DNA of 64,000 nucleotides. Origin: Plectrocnemia conspersa. Lineage: Eukaryota; Arthropoda; Insecta; Trichoptera; Polycentropodidae. The notes below the pieces were generated by a model, which worked only from the letters and a program-made list of their open reading frames with translations, had not been told where the DNA came from and searched no databases. The position numbers and the translations under genes were made by a program. Position 1 is the stretch's first letter. The number at the start of each line of letters is the position of its first letter. The stretch spans positions 1,240,001-1,304,000 of the forward strand of contig VTFK01000066.1 in NCBI GenBank assembly GCA_009617715.1, written 5' to 3'. Positions 33,169 through 45,998 of the stretch are shown one piece after another.

Positions 33169-34779
33169 TATATTATAAATACATATTTTTTATAAAGTAA
33201 CAAAATAAAAATCCATTTTAGATTATTTACTAGTGAAAATTAAATTTATCTTAAAAAATTATTCTTACTTATAGGTGAATAGTTGACTGTTAATAAATCG
33301 CAACGCAGGATTGTATTCCGGGGCAAAAAGTCCAACAGGTATATGATAGTTGTTTTAACAATATCTTTATTCTACGTATTGATGGCTTAAAGTGTAAAAT
33401 TATTAACTCCATATTCGACAACTTTATAGAAAAAATAAAAAATTAAATAGAGATCTTGAAAATAGGAAAATTAAACCATATCTCAAGCTTGGGGTTTAAT
33501 GTTTGTTGTGTTTAATTGGATATTTTTGAGAGAGCAATTTTTTGAGTATGTGTATTTTGATTGAGCCATTGATATCCAGTTCATAATCTAAATTATTAAC
33601 CTAGATTATAGATATTAGGTTGCCTGTTCAACATAAATTGAACCATTCTTTCCTTCAACTAATAAAAGGATTAAAACAGTAGGTCTAAAAACGAAAAAAA
33701 AAAAAGCTTTAAACAAAATGACAAAAATTTGTAATCTGCTTTAGCGGCTAACGGTGATATATATTGGCCGTTCCACTGAAAGGGACGAGAAACAAAATCT
33801 CTTTTAAATGAAGCCATGAGTACAATATTAATACAATATCACTTCCAAAAATACTTTTTCAGAGACTTTCTCTGACATTTATACTGACATTCCCACTTTA
33901 ATACCAATTTTAGAGTTCAGGGCATCAGAACTTTAACATTTCTTCAACATTGTAGTAATGTTTCATTACTTATTTATTTATGTATCTTATCTATTTTTTA
34001 AAATAAATAAGCTATTTTTAAATAAATTAATTAGCAAATAAAAATATAATTTTATTGCTCTGAATTATCAATCTAGCACCAATAAAAATCCTAAGTCCAT
34101 ATCATTAATATGAAAGTATTTTATGTGTAGGAATGAAGCCCAGTTGTCCCCTCAAAGAATGCGTTAAAACGGATACCGAAGGGCAATCACAATTAAGGTG
34201 GGGTTTTAGTGGCTTAAGTAGTTTTATGATATCATTGTAAATTCTTTGTAATTCAAACTGTTGCTTTTAAAATAAGAGTATATTTAAGGAATTGTTTTTG
34301 TCTGTGACATTTTGCTCTTCTTTCTTCGTAACATAGAGTTAAAGACATGTTTCGTTTCTGTCTACTGCAATAATCAGTATACAATTTTTTTTATAACATT
34401 TCTGAAAAAGAGTTTTAACAAAAAACAACCTTGTTGTTAGTAATGCTGATTTTTTCCATTGTTATTAATATAATAAAATAAGTTTCTTGTTTTGTTTCAA
34501 GTCACAGTATTATCCATTTGTAGCAAAGATTTTTTATGTTACATTTATGCGACTGGTTTAATATGTACTGATTTTAATTTTAATAAATATTATTATATTG
34601 TTCGTGTAATGTCTATATCAGGAAAAACTCTGTAGATTATTATCATTATTCTTCCCGCGGCGATATCGGACAATATACCAGTTTATTGTACGTATTATAT
34701 TTTTATGACTCAGGGTATAAAATCAAATTGCTAAAATATGTTTGTATGTTTTGATATATATTTTTATGTCCGCGTATAT
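33169..34779. other. A+T-rich non-coding stretch
   Basis: No gene recognised. A short GC-richer piece at 34130-34220 (CCCAGTTGTCCCCTCAAAG, GGTGGGGTTTTAGTGGC) resembles retroposon tails seen in insects but is too short to classify. Confidence 0.45.
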
Positions 34780-35190
34780 TTTTATAACAAAAGCCGCGAG
34801 CGACAGGTGTGACACTTTGTAAATTCGCTTCACACAAAAACGAAAGAAAAACTCGATACGTTGCCAGAATATCTTATAAAAACTTCTCGGGGTAATATTT
34901 TTCGTGTTATTTTATTTTTATTTTTAGAAAAAGGGTACGAAATCATGAAAATTTCATTCGCGGAAAGGGCGCGAAGCGAATTAACCCGCTCGAAGAAGAG
35001 TTTATCCGGAAAAGTCTCGCGATAAATCGCTTCGAACCTTTTCCGAAAGAAAAATATACTAACGGGTAAAATAGAAAAGCGGGAAGAAAGTCGACGTTTG
35101 CACTATCACTTTACTGCGATTCGATACTGTAGCATCGTTATGAAAATCCGCGTATTGAATTTCAAGTTGTAAACTTGGAACAAAGTCACG
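34780..35190. promoter_or_regulatory. CpG-containing unique block, candidate regulatory element
   Basis: Repeat-free, moderate GC, with GCCGCGAGCGACAGGTGTGA, GGAAAGGGCGCGAAGCG and AAAGTCTCGCGATAAATCGC. No long frame on either strand. It stands out from the A+T-rich flanks; the regulatory role is inference. Confidence 0.25.
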
Positions 35191-35339
35191 CTTCACGGTG
35201 AATATATTATTATATAGTTTGCTTAATATTTAAATCCATGCTATTATTTATTTAAATGTTTACTAGTGCATTTTGATGCTTTTTTCTATTATATATAAGC
35301 TCTTACTACAAAAACTGGATCTCCAAAAATATAATGTAT

Positions 35340-35768
35340 ACCATTAAAGCAAGATGTGTTTAGGCATTTTATGTATGAATTTGTCGGTACCATTAGTTCA
35401 ATGTTCTTTAATTGTTGATATTAGAAATCTACAATATAGTTTTTTAGAGTTAGTTATTATATATCATTTTGATCGCTTTATTTTTAATGACTTGGAGCTG
35501 AGAAAAAAATAATTACTGGTGTTACTCCACCCCGAGCATGCGTATGTTACTACATGACAAATTAGCTTGCTTTTTGTTTGTATAGTAAAATTTAATTATT
35601 TCTTGGTAATGCGATTTTTTTGTTAAATATTGGTTGTAGGGCCTCAATGCCATTATCCAGTTATATACACAGGTATTTGACGCTCTTTATTGATTTAATG
35701 TCACTACTGAGGGGTGAAGACGAGGTCTATCTACTTGTTTTAAAAACATTGCTCTAGTTGTCTCTAGT
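35340..35768 (-). pseudogene. Jockey-like non-LTR retrotransposon RT fragment (element A, copy 2)
   Basis: Minus strand. In order it encodes TRAMFLKQVDRPRLHPS (equivalent to the KSEAIIFTKRR region), IKSVKYLCI plus LDNGIEALQPI (the VKYLGVxLD block), and VTYACSGWSNTSN (thumb block, near 35510-35550), with frame changes between blocks. The last part ends at the shared 3' motif, ATAAAATGCCTAAACACATC on the minus strand. It is the same family as copy 1, 2.2 kb away on the same strand, with independent damage. It lacks the catalytic core and endonuclease, so it is non-functional. Confidence 0.7.
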
Positions 35769-36130
35769 AGTTAATTTTCTTTTTAATTTTAATTTATTAA
35801 AGATTTTTCTAACTTAATTGTAATTATTTTAAGACCATAAGAATTAATAATGTCATGTACTGATATTATTTTTAATGTAATATAACAGTATTTGTGAACC
35901 ATTTTATAGGATAATAGTAATGAAAAAATAATAAAATATTTTCAATAAAAAACATTACTAATAGTTATAGTAACATTAAATGTTGTTATTGTAAACTTTG
36001 ACATTAAATAAGTTTAGAAAGCTCAACAAAAATCATGTTAGAAATCGTTTTAGGTTTTAGTCTGTTTTAATTAGATTTGAAAAGTCGTAAAGTTGTTGTA
36101 GGTCTTTCAATGATTCTATTGGATAAACAA
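35769..36130. other. A+T-rich non-coding stretch
   Basis: Nothing recognised. Confidence 0.5.
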
Positions 36131-36830
36131 AATTTTCAGATACGATAACTGCCATAGTTTTTTCATCATACGACATGAAACTTTTTCTAGAAATAGACCT
36201 CGTGAAAATCTCATATGATTGTCAGCCAGAATGATACTCTATCTTGTTTAAAAATGGCGGCTATTTAATTTTTTTAAACTAATATTTATCTTAAAATATA
36301 GAAAAATAAAGACGTAAAAAAAAATTGATTGAAAGTAAAAAAATGTTTTTTACTTTTATTTTTTGTATATTAATGTATAACTGTCGCAGTCTTTATGATG
36401 TGGTCATGAAACTTATTTTAAACACAGTTTTTATAAATATCTTGGCTAAGTTCGTTAGCCAGTAAGACCTACTATTTATTTTTCAAAATAGCAACTAATT
36501 AAAAAATCATTTGATAAAAGAAATAAAAATTAAATTAGAGTTTAAATAACATATTTTTATAAAAAAAAATATAGAAAAACTTTTTTACACAGTTTTATTG
36601 TATATAAAAAAATGTACCTCATTCTTTCGGCCTCTGCCGGATAAAATTTTGATCATTTTGCCATTGAACTTTTTTTGACGTTCTGAAAGTTGATCTTACA
36701 AATAATTTAATTTAATGTTAGACTGTTTTGCCAGATTGATTTAAAATGTCGACTTGATAAATAATTTAAAAAAATAACCACGCTTAAAAATCATAGAAAA
36801 AAAATAAAGATGTCAAAAATAATTATAGCA
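36131..36830 (+). repeat. Family C tandem array, three plus-oriented units
   Basis: Unit 1 (about 36138-36275) has CGATAACTGCCATAGTTTTT, GACATGAAACTT and AAAATGGCGGCTATTTAA. Unit 2 (about 36381-36510) has GTGGTCATGAAACTTATTTT, ATATCTTGGCTAAGTTCGTT plus AGCCAGTAAGACC, and AAAATAGCAACTAATT. Unit 3 (about 36618-36800) is more decayed, with GCCAGATTGATTTAAAATGT and AAAAATCATAGAAA. Spacing is about 240 bp, as in the 4.4-5.0 kb array. Confidence 0.6.
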
Positions 36831-38639
36831 AAAAAAACTTTTTATACACTTTTCTATATAGAAATCTGACTGATTCTTTAAATTTTGTTTTAAAATTATA
36901 CTTTTCTTCATTCTTACTTTATATATCTAGTTTATTACTGTCCCATATAAAGAAGTGTTGCTAGTTAGGATATTTTTATTCTTTGTTACGAAAGAAAACT
37001 TACAGTAATTTTTTTGTTAAATACATTTACATTGTGATAGTTAATCTAGATAAAACTAATCTGTGATGATCGATTGGAATTTTAATTATATATTAATCAA
37101 TAATTCCATGTTCCGTTTTACCATAATTATAGAGATATTCAGATTATAAGATGACATGTACACTCAGTATCCATCACAGGAATTATTTACCCATATTTTA
37201 AGTTATGTATTCCTCAAGCTACGTATGCGTGTCTTTAAAATAAATAAATGAATTGGGGTGTGCAAATTATTTTAAATAGCTTAATTATTTACCTTTGCCC
37301 GGAAGTGATTCAAGCTTATCCTGTTATTATAAATTAATATATATTTATGAATATTGAAATACTTTGCTATATACAATAATTTAAATAAAAATATCACCGT
37401 ATTTAACGCCCGCAAAGTATAGTTTAGGAATTAATAGTAATGTTAAAAATTTAAAATAGTTAACCCTGACATAGCCGCCATAATGACATGTGCAAATGTC
37501 ACGTCGCTACTGTTGAATCATTTGAAAAGAGTTCTTGTGACAGACAGACACATGCATTTTCTGTTTTATGGTATAGATTGTTTAATATGAAATGGCTGAT
37601 TTTATTAGTGAGATATATTTTTATAACTACAATGTACTTAATCAAATAATGCTTTATTTATAAAAATAGCATTTTGTTAAAAAAAATTTTGAGAGGATGT
37701 AAAATTGTTCAAATATCTTTATCGGCATTGAAAACTTTTTCCATCGCATGCATAATTTTTACCGTTATAATACATTGGCATTAAAAAACTTCTCGAAGTT
37801 CTTTGACTAACAGTACCTTTACCAAATCCTAAATTGCTATTTATTATGGCCTGCGCCACATTGTTTTTTAGTTTAAATTACAAAAAATGGATACGTAAAT
37901 CGACACCATAACACCAGACAACACCTCTTTAGCACTATTAAATATTATTTTATTATAATAGTAACGTGTCAATGATGTCACCTTGCGGTAGTCCAATACA
38001 AATACAACTATTTTCATAAATTAGCACGATGTCAAAAGAAATAAAATGAGATGGCGACGCTAAATGGACAAAGTTGTTATTTAGAGTGCTACACATAAAT
38101 CACAGCTGCTTAACAAGGAAACGGAAACGCAAAATAAACAGAAGGAAAACTCAACGTAAAATGGCGGATGTTGCACTGAAAAGTCAATTTGCATTATTGG
38201 CATACGCCACTGGAAGCTAGGGATGGGGGTTGGGAATAAATACGGAAAATACTGTTTTTTCCGCTCCGCCAGCTTCCGTTTCCGTATCTAATCGTTGCAT
38301 CAATAATGCAAACTTCTTCGCTATTCGCGACTCTATTCAAATACATATGTATGCATCGATTATTTAAAAGACGATAAGAGAAATAATATTGAATCAAAAT
38401 TAATACATAATTTTTTAATTGATTATTTTTTAGTAGGTTATACATGTACTTATCTTGGCTTTTACAAACTTAACGGAAAGGATTATTTATGGTAGTATCC
38501 ACAAATCCGGCTTATTCGTCCTTAATCTCAACAAAACAATGTACTCTTTGTAGTAAAAGTCCCTAGTATTCAAATATTGTAACGCACATAATTGTTTATG
38601 TTTTAATATATTATTGTTTTTATTTTATTCTTTAAATAC
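36831..38639. other. Non-coding stretch, mixed composition
   Basis: TTAACCCTGACATAGCC at 37462 looks like a piggyBac-type end and AGGGTTAA at 38847 could be its partner, but only about 13 of 20 bases match. 38190-38290 carries repeated GGAAACGGAAAC/TTCCGTTTCCG-like sequence next to TAGGGATGGGGG, resembling one hAT end without a partner. No gene found. Confidence 0.4.
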
Positions 38640-39140
38640 GCCTGATTGAAAATGCGCTTATTCAAGATTGAATACTGCGTTCTTGGAAAACCGTCCGCCA
38701 GATGAAAAATAAAGGCAGCGTTTTCTTTGTTTCATCCGTTCGTTTATCGAGCGAATCTCGCATAAAAAAAGGCAGCATCACTCTACTTTTTTTTACCGCT
38801 TCTATAAATCATCCGAGACACATAGTCAATATATAGGGGTAGTTTAGGGTTAATCCCGCACACCTGATATGGACATGATTTAATTCGGCCGACTTTGAGT
38901 GCGGGGCTCTAAATTAATTAAAAATGGCGGCGCAAGGATAATCCTCTCTCCCCCAAAGCCAAACGTTAGTACTTGTTAAAAATTCATGCGGTGTATCAGC
39001 CGGAAGCAAATTTGCTCTGACGCTCTATCGAGCTTTGCGAAAATATTTTTAATTAATATTTACGTAATACTTTTCATCCTCTTTCGTAACTTTGATTAGC
39101 TTTGACGAATTTCGTAATGTGGGTTAAATACTCGGGTCGA
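38640..39140. promoter_or_regulatory. Moderate-GC unique block, candidate conserved non-coding element
   Basis: Repeat-free sequence with CpGs (CGTTCGTTTATCGAGCGAAT, GGCCGACTTTGAGTGCGGG, AAATGGCGGCGCAAGG) and TAATTAAAAATGGC. No frame is convincing. The call rests on composition only. Confidence 0.25.
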
Positions 39141-39699
39141 GTAATTAGCAGGACTTTTCATATTGATAATTCAATGTTTTAAAATGTATTTGATTTATAT
39201 ATATTCATATATATTATATAAATAATAAATAAATTAATTATCAAATAAAAATCTATTAATATAAGACAATTCAAACCTGATTTATAAATTAAATATTAAA
39301 AAAATACTCTCCGTCGTCTGACGACGACGAGCGGCGGTATATATAAACGATTATCGTTATTAGAATCATATATTAACTACTTTTTAATAGTAGGTTAGAT
39401 GAGGCCAAAATGTCACTCACGGTTTCCAATAGTCCCATAAAAAAACTTATTATCTGAACGTAAAATATTTTATCTTTTCTTTGCAAAAAGTAACATAGTT
39501 TATAAGCATATAAATAACTGCTTGCAAATAAATTGGAAGAAATGCAGTGTTTTAGTTTAAAATTTAATTTATTTATATTTAAAATATTTAATTATGTACT
39601 TTTTAAAGCTATTTAAAAATATATGCGAAAATACAAGTAATATTTAATCTTGACTGTATTTAAAGCAGACATTCAAATTTATGAATAAAGCAATCGTAC
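39141..39699. other. A+T-rich non-coding stretch
   Basis: A short CG-rich dot at 39309-39340 (GTCTGACGACGACGAGCGGC) sits within A+T-rich filler. Nothing else recognised. Confidence 0.5.
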
Positions 39700-40080
39700 T
39701 TAGATTGACTTTTGTGCCCGGATATTGAAAGACGCTCAAAGGGGAAAATCTTTTTCCGGCAAAGAATTAAAAAAAGAAAAATAGAAATAAGGATAAAAAA
39801 CACAAACGCCAAAGCGGAGCGTCGTCCGAAATGAAAATTGCAAAGGAAGGGAAACTTTCATAATGGAAAAGTTTATATCAATGTAAATTTGGTGAAAAAC
39901 TCGGGAATTTCGCTTTGTTTATTTCCCGGGAAATCTTAATAATGCCCGTCCGGATGTTTTCGCCGTTTTTTTACTTTCACTTAAAAAAATAATTTAGATT
40001 CAGCCGCAATATCGAGCTTTGCAATTTAATTGTGGCCTTATAACATTTGCTGAAAAGTTTAAAACCAGGAAACATAGGGT
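39700..40080. promoter_or_regulatory. Moderate-GC unique block, candidate regulatory element
   Basis: Contains AAAGCGGAGCGTCGTCCGAA, a TTTCCCGGGAAA palindrome (about 39921-39933, STAT-like in form) and TTTGCAATTTAATTGTGGCC. Repeat-free, with no frame. Function is inferred from composition. Confidence 0.25.
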
Positions 40081-42600
40081 AAAAAAAAACAGCAGCATAA
40101 GGATAATTTGTAAAGCTTACTGTGAAAAAATATTAGGTGTTCAGGTAAAATAAATAGGATTAATTGTAATAACCGTGTAATGACGTCATATTACAATGCT
40201 TAGGTTTGTTGCTTAAGCACTATACAATGTTTATAAAATAATGAAACGATATAATTAAGTGGTTTGGGTATAATAAAAAAATACAATACAATGGGCATTG
40301 TTTATTAACAAAAAAATGAGCTATAACTATGACAAAACAATTTGTTTCTAAGCTCGAAAAGTGCAATTAAAGATAATAGATATATCATTTTTTTATTGGC
40401 TTTAGGATAAATTTTGGTAAAAATAATGTGTAAAATTTCACGTTATGCGGTTTAAAAAAATGCTATTACGTAATTATTTCTGTACGACAAAAACGCTTAA
40501 AACAGTTTCTCTGTAGTATAAATGAACAAATTGGTTTTCGCGAAATGCTTTAAATGACTTATAAACATTTCCGCTAATTTCAACATTAAAAATACACGAT
40601 TTTTAATGCTAGACATAGAAAATGCATTTAGCACGACGGATTGATTATCTTATATGTACATTATTGCCGCTAACCTATGTTTTTTGATAACTTTGTTTCG
40701 AAAACATTAGAAGAAAATACCTAATACTGCAATTGTATAATTTTACAGAGCACATACCCGCTCATAATCACAAGAATAACTACTTTTGGGTGTAAAAGAT
40801 GCTTGATAGACAATGTGTCTATCCTGCGTAAAATCCGCTATTGTCATCTATTCCTTGCAATAGCGACGTTCACAATTTTCAGTTTGTAGTTTTACTAGGC
40901 GTAAATATTTTTAGTTGGTTAAATTATCAAGCGATGCAATTGGCCCACGACATCCGCATATGTGACTTACATGAGCTATCTTGAATTTGACACATTTTCA
41001 CATCGGCACTCAATTCGATTAATTTCTCTGTGGTGAATTGCAGTCAATTCAATAAACAGTTACCAGCTTTTCCGGAGTCTATTTTCACACCTTTTTGGCC
41101 TTAAAACACAAAATCGCTACAAAGAGTTTGCTGCCATTGCGGCTCAAAAACCAATGCTTAGCAAAAAAAGCGAAAAACCAAGAAAAAATGCTTAACTTCA
41201 GTTAATTAAACCGGAAATATCATATGCTTACTGGGTGTGGAGTAACGATAGTATTTTTTTTCTAAACTTATTTTTTTTTAAATAAAGCGATAAAAGTAAT
41301 ATGTAACACGTTTTTTAAACTTTATAGTAGATGTATAATACCTACAATTGAATAAAATTGCCATGATAATACCGAAAAATACAATAAGACCATATTAACC
41401 TACTTATCTTTAGAATCAGTGACTACAACAAAGCCTTGCTAAAGAGGCATCATTATTTTTTTAATAATAGGTCCTTAGTTAAGTAAATAGTCAAAAATCT
41501 CTTAATCCTAATAAATAAAATTTTCAATTTTTAATTAAATTATTTAATGTTTTTTATTACTATTAGTCTTATATATTATCTTTAAATTCCTCTTATAAAA
41601 TAGAAAATACTGTAGTTATATTTTAAAGTATGAATTTTTAGTATTTTTAATCTTTTAATAAACGTTTGTATATAAAAATATAATAAATGCTTAATATTAT
41701 ATTATAATATCTAGAAATGTTTTTAAAATAAAATACCACAATATACAAAATACGCTTAATATTTATAATATAGGCATAAAAAGAACAGTGCGACATATGC
41801 TTATATAATACTAATATATCATGTTTTATTTATAGAAATATAGGGTTTGACGCAGTTTATATGTATATTAATTTTTTTATGAAAAATTATATTTTTCTAT
41901 GAATATAAGTTAAAATTATTAAATTTGCATACCAAGTTCGTAAAATATTTTATAAAGGCATTATATTTTTTCTACTGGCACTAAATACCTCTAGGAGTAA
42001 AATATGTAAGTTAGGTTGCTTTTTATTCAGTCGAATAATTCTTTATTATTTATTTGAAAGTTAAATATAAAATTATTAAATTTGTATACTCCGTTCATGG
42101 AATATTTTATAAAGGCATTAAAAATAATTTTTTCTGTTTTTTAAGATATTTAAGTTAAAAATTGAATATATTTATTTAAATATATTATTTTAGCTATCTC
42201 ATCATAATCAGATTTACGCAGGTCAGCGTTCTAATATTTGGCACATTACCAAAAACTTGGACTACAAACAAAACGTTGGACGGTTAAAGCAATTATTGCG
42301 CTCGAGCAACTAAAGTTTTAAAAGCTTTTTCAAACGCTGATTTATTTGTTAGTAACGCCTAAATTTCATTTCCGGGCAAAGTTTTAACTTCAAGAGGAGG
42401 CAAGGAAGTCGAAACAAACAAACGTGTCAACTGTAGAAAAAAATAGTAATATCTTAATGTCACACACATGGTTTCAATCATATGTGAATAATTAAATCCT
42501 TGCAAGGTACTAAAGACAAAAAATAATTCTACGTTATTAAGACCTTAATAAAAGAGAGTCACAACTTGGTATGTAGATCTAAATCTAGACAAGCTGTGCT
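40081..42600. other. Mostly A+T-rich non-coding stretch
   Basis: A palindromic CRE-type TGACGTCA lies at 40181-40188 inside the wider imperfect palindrome GTAATGACGTCATATTAC. 40840-41190 is moderate-GC without a recognised frame. 41930-42130 contains two ATATTTTATAAAGGCATTA pieces shared with the array at 22.7-23.4 kb. No gene. Confidence 0.45.
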
Positions 42601-42604
42601 TAAG

Positions 42605-42900
42605 AAAAATTATAGTTCAAATAGATATGCCTTGCACCTCCTCGCCTACGTCACAGGTTGTGACGTAGCAGAATGACGCGATCGAAGACCGACCTCGAGA
42701 TGATCGCACCTGACGGGGCCTTGGCGCAGTTAGTTTTTTTCGGGTTTTGACCTAATGACGGGTTTAGTCTCCGTTGCGGCGTGACCAGCGTCTTCCACGG
42801 CCCGTTAACCATTGTCGGCCGTGACCAATTCCTAGTGGATCGTTGTGATTTGTGAAGGCGATAAAACACGAATCAGATGACTCAGATAAAGAACGACCTA
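42605..42900. promoter_or_regulatory. GC-rich segment with a perfect CRE-type palindrome
   Basis: One of the most GC-rich segments in the window. CTACGTCACA (42646-42655) and TGTGACGTAG (42659-42668) form a perfect 10-bp inverted repeat with a 3-base spacer, each arm holding a TGACGTA half-site as bound by CREB/ATF-type factors. A 72-codon minus frame (42869-42651) starts at the far end and is arginine/serine/proline-rich; it is probably composition-driven. It could be a regulatory element or a TE fragment. Confidence 0.3.
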
Positions 42901-43599
42901 CGTAGATTCTTTTTCATCTTCCCGCATCCATTGTAGAACAAATATTTCTTTATCGGCTTGAAGATCTTCATTGCTGTAGTTTTTCAAAACTTATGATATA
43001 TCAGGGGTAGTCTTACTTTTTAGAACTATGATATATTCAATGTTAAAAAAATCGTGAGCAATACACCTTCTAAAATCATAAGAAAATTAACTTAGCTTAG
43101 TCGTTCTAAATCATTACTAAAACTTCTGATTGCTCTGAATCTAAATGCTGAGATTGATCACGTATTAATTAAGACGAAGTATTAGATTTTATTCTTAAAA
43201 AAACATTTAAGAAAATAATCCTTATGCGTTTATTTCCTTATTGGCGGTCATTTTCTTGTCGAATATGATATTAGCTATTAGCCAATTCTCTTTTCTATTG
43301 CTGTTTTAGCTATAAATGCAGTAATTTTAAAGGTATACGTATATATTGCTTTAACGTGATTTAAATCCGTGACAATTAATAAAACAATTTAATTATTCTG
43401 TAAATGTCAAACAACTTTCTCATTAATGAACCTTACTCATGTATTTATTTCTACTTCAGATTTCGCTTTTTACCAGAACAATGGAAAATTTTAAAATTAA
43501 TCACACTTATATAAGATTGACACATACATAAGTGGAGAACTACGAGGAAGAAAAGGTCGAGCAAAAGTAATGTTTTGCTCATATAAAATATACATTTGG
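42901..43599. other. A+T-rich non-coding stretch
   Basis: Nothing recognised. Confidence 0.5.
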
Positions 43600-43839
43600 T
43601 ATCCAATTATATGCATAGCTATGGCGAAGTAGAATTAAGGATCAATCGTGAATAATCAACGTCACAAGTATACATCCTGTCATACAATTCATACAATTTA
43701 ACATGAAAGAGTCAACCTTGGTGCGGTGAAAACTTTGATGAAAGAAACAAATTGGAAAATTGGCGTCACGGTTGTTGAGATACGCAGTACATGTTATACA
43801 TACATACGTAGGTATGTGTGTATGTGTTGCTACTCGCAC

Positions 43840-44155
43840 ATGGCTGGATCATTACGCCCGATTACGGTAAAACTCCATTGTCCGTAAATTTCAAGTGTTC
43901 CGCTACTGACGAACAGTTAAAATTGGCGGTTAAGTTAACCGGTCGATAGCCGACGGAGATAACGCACGCGCCTACAGCACGCAACTACGTGTTTTTTCTT
44001 CTCCTTCTTCTTCTTCTTCCACTTCTTCTTCGTGTTATATATTTTGTTGTATTGTTATGGAACGTAATCGTACCACAATGGGTAAGATCGGCGCTGGATT
44101 ACTATTGCCGGATGTGAGAAATTCGATTATAATAAGCGGCGAATGTATATGTTAA
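43840..44155 (+). CDS. Possible 5' exon: CpG-rich leader, CTT microsatellite and short ORF
   Basis: 43840-44000 is CpG-containing unique sequence (CGATAGCCGACGGAGATAAC, GCACGCGCCTACAGCACGC). It is followed by a CTT/CTC microsatellite (43998-44031) and an ATG at 44057 opening MERNRTTMGKIGAGLLLP, a 32-codon frame ending at 44155. A consensus-like donor (ACAATGG followed by GTAAGATC) lies at 44081/44082, so the translated part of an exon could be only MERNRTTMG or MERNRTTM plus a split codon. No downstream acceptor or protein family was identified. The layout resembles an insect 5' UTR with first coding codons, but the evidence is thin. Confidence 0.2.
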
Positions 44156-45890
44156 TGTTCAGGTCGATTGTTGCGTTTTACTGTGTTTTTTACACATATT
44201 TTTATAATTCTATTAGCTCTCTCTATATACACAAAGTTCATGTTAAACGAGATAATCGCTTCACTGTATACAGGAAGGCGCAAAAAAAAACGAGTGGATT
44301 TTTCACTTGTCAATGTATTGAAAAAGTTAATTTAAAGCATTTGCTATTATCATTAACTTTTAACGCACAAAAGCTATTTATAATAAAGGGGAACTTTTGA
44401 AATATTCATAGTGATATTTAAGTCTTCCCAGTGCGATTCTGGGTGTCACAGCTAATATTTAATATATAGGACTTTATTTTTGTATTTATATACATCCTTT
44501 GTTCGATATCAAAAAAATATCAGATTCTAGTCGATTTATAAGAAACGAAATAATGAATTATGTTGACTGGAAGCTTTGGCAAATATTTGCGGGTCCATTG
44601 AATACGATGAAAATTGAAACGCTTTGATGGGAAAATTTAATATCGGGACCCTATAAGGCTTTATCTCGCAATACACTCTCATATACAACCTATTGAAATT
44701 AAACGAGATCAACAATTTGCGTTTCAATCAACTGGCACGTGTTGTGAATCACAAAAAATGTAATACGCCTTCTATTTTTATTATTATTATTATTAAAAAT
44801 CATAAAGGTTTATTCAATCATCGATTGAACTTAGTATGAAATGTTTTGCATAACCTTATATATGATTAATTCAGTTCAGAATTTGATTTGGTATGTTATC
44901 TTTTATATCATTATAGGACAAAAACATCCAATTAATATCAATAAAATTAAATAAAAATATGTCAAAAACATCATTTTCTTTGTTATTGAGTAAATAAAGC
45001 GTTGTTTTTTAGTGTTTTTATACTTTTCGTAGGTGTTCCTTATATATCCCTATACAAATAGATTCATAATTCAATAACATAAACAACTCAAAATAATAGG
45101 TAGTTATAATTAAATCTGTAAGTCAAGATCAATATATTATAAAGATGTTTGAATAAGTTATAAACGAATTTATTTCAAGAATAAGATTTTTTTTAAATAT
45201 ATCATAAAATATGAACACCCAAGGTTATAGGATTCAAAGCAATCCGAAACCCTGTGTTTTTGCGCAGAGTGGGATAATTTTGTCAGCCAATGAAACGCTT
45301 GTTGAATTTATATTATATACATATTTAAAATAAACATGTATAGCTACTATATCAGTATCGGTTGGCGGTGTCGAATGCGAGAAAATTCACTTAAATTTGG
45401 GTAGTTCAACAAGGGCTATAGGCACTGTATATTATTTATTTTCTTTCCCGTAAATTAAAATATTTTGAATTTTTCTCCATTAATCCGTAAGATGTAATTT
45501 TTACACTACTCTCTGAAAGGCTGAAATAAATTTCTTTCTCTAATTTTTGCGCCAATGATACATTTTAAATTTCTTCAATGGATTATAATGATTTAATGGA
45601 GTCGCGAGGGTCCTTAGAATTAGTCGAGCCATAAAATAATCTGCAAATAATTTCTTTCTCCATTTTACATATTTCTACTTTTGAAGAATAACTGAAAAAG
45701 TCATTCTTATTTTGACTGGTAAAAGATTATTTAATTAATGACATCAATGTCTTGTTTCTTCGATTTTATAATTACTCTTTAATTGCCTGTTGAAATTTCG
45801 AGCTTAACTCAGAATTTATATTTTCTATTTGTTTTGAGACCCCTTCGGCTGGCAATAATAATCGTGTAATTGTCAATAACAGCTGTTGCG
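44156..45890. other. A+T-rich non-coding stretch
   Basis: An ATT microsatellite at about 44775-44795. Frames here are short and composition-driven. No gene or repeat family recognised. Confidence 0.5.
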
Positions 45891-45916
45891 ACATTACAAA
45901 AAAAATATGAAAAATA

Positions 45917-45960
45917 CATTTTTAGTTTATCAAAAATGTATTTTTGATAAACTAAAAATG
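45917..45960. repeat. Perfect 20-bp inverted repeat (hairpin 1)
   Basis: CATTTTTAGTTTATCAAAAA (45917-45936) is followed, after a TGTA spacer, by its exact reverse complement (45941-45960). The T and A of the spacer can pair too. The arms are free of mismatches. Confidence 0.9.
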
Positions 45961-45998
45961 CTCCTGATTTAAGGTTATTTTTCGCCTTAAATCAGGAG
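45961..45998. repeat. Perfect 14-bp inverted repeat (hairpin 2), abutting hairpin 1
   Basis: CTCCTGATTTAAGG (45961-45974), a 10-base spacer rich in T, then CCTTAAATCAGGAG (45985-45998). It begins at the base after hairpin 1 ends, so the two form a continuous double stem-loop of 82 bp. Confidence 0.9.

Noticed and set aside
37462..38854. piggyBac-like element between two TTAACCCT ends
   Set aside because: Beyond the octamer only about 13 of 20 terminal bases agree, and TTAACCC octamers recur several times in the window (1723, 2098, 37462, 38847) without partners.
40138..40170. Mariner-type terminal sequence (TTAGGTGTTCAGG)
   Set aside because: No inverted partner and no mariner transposase remnants within several kilobases.
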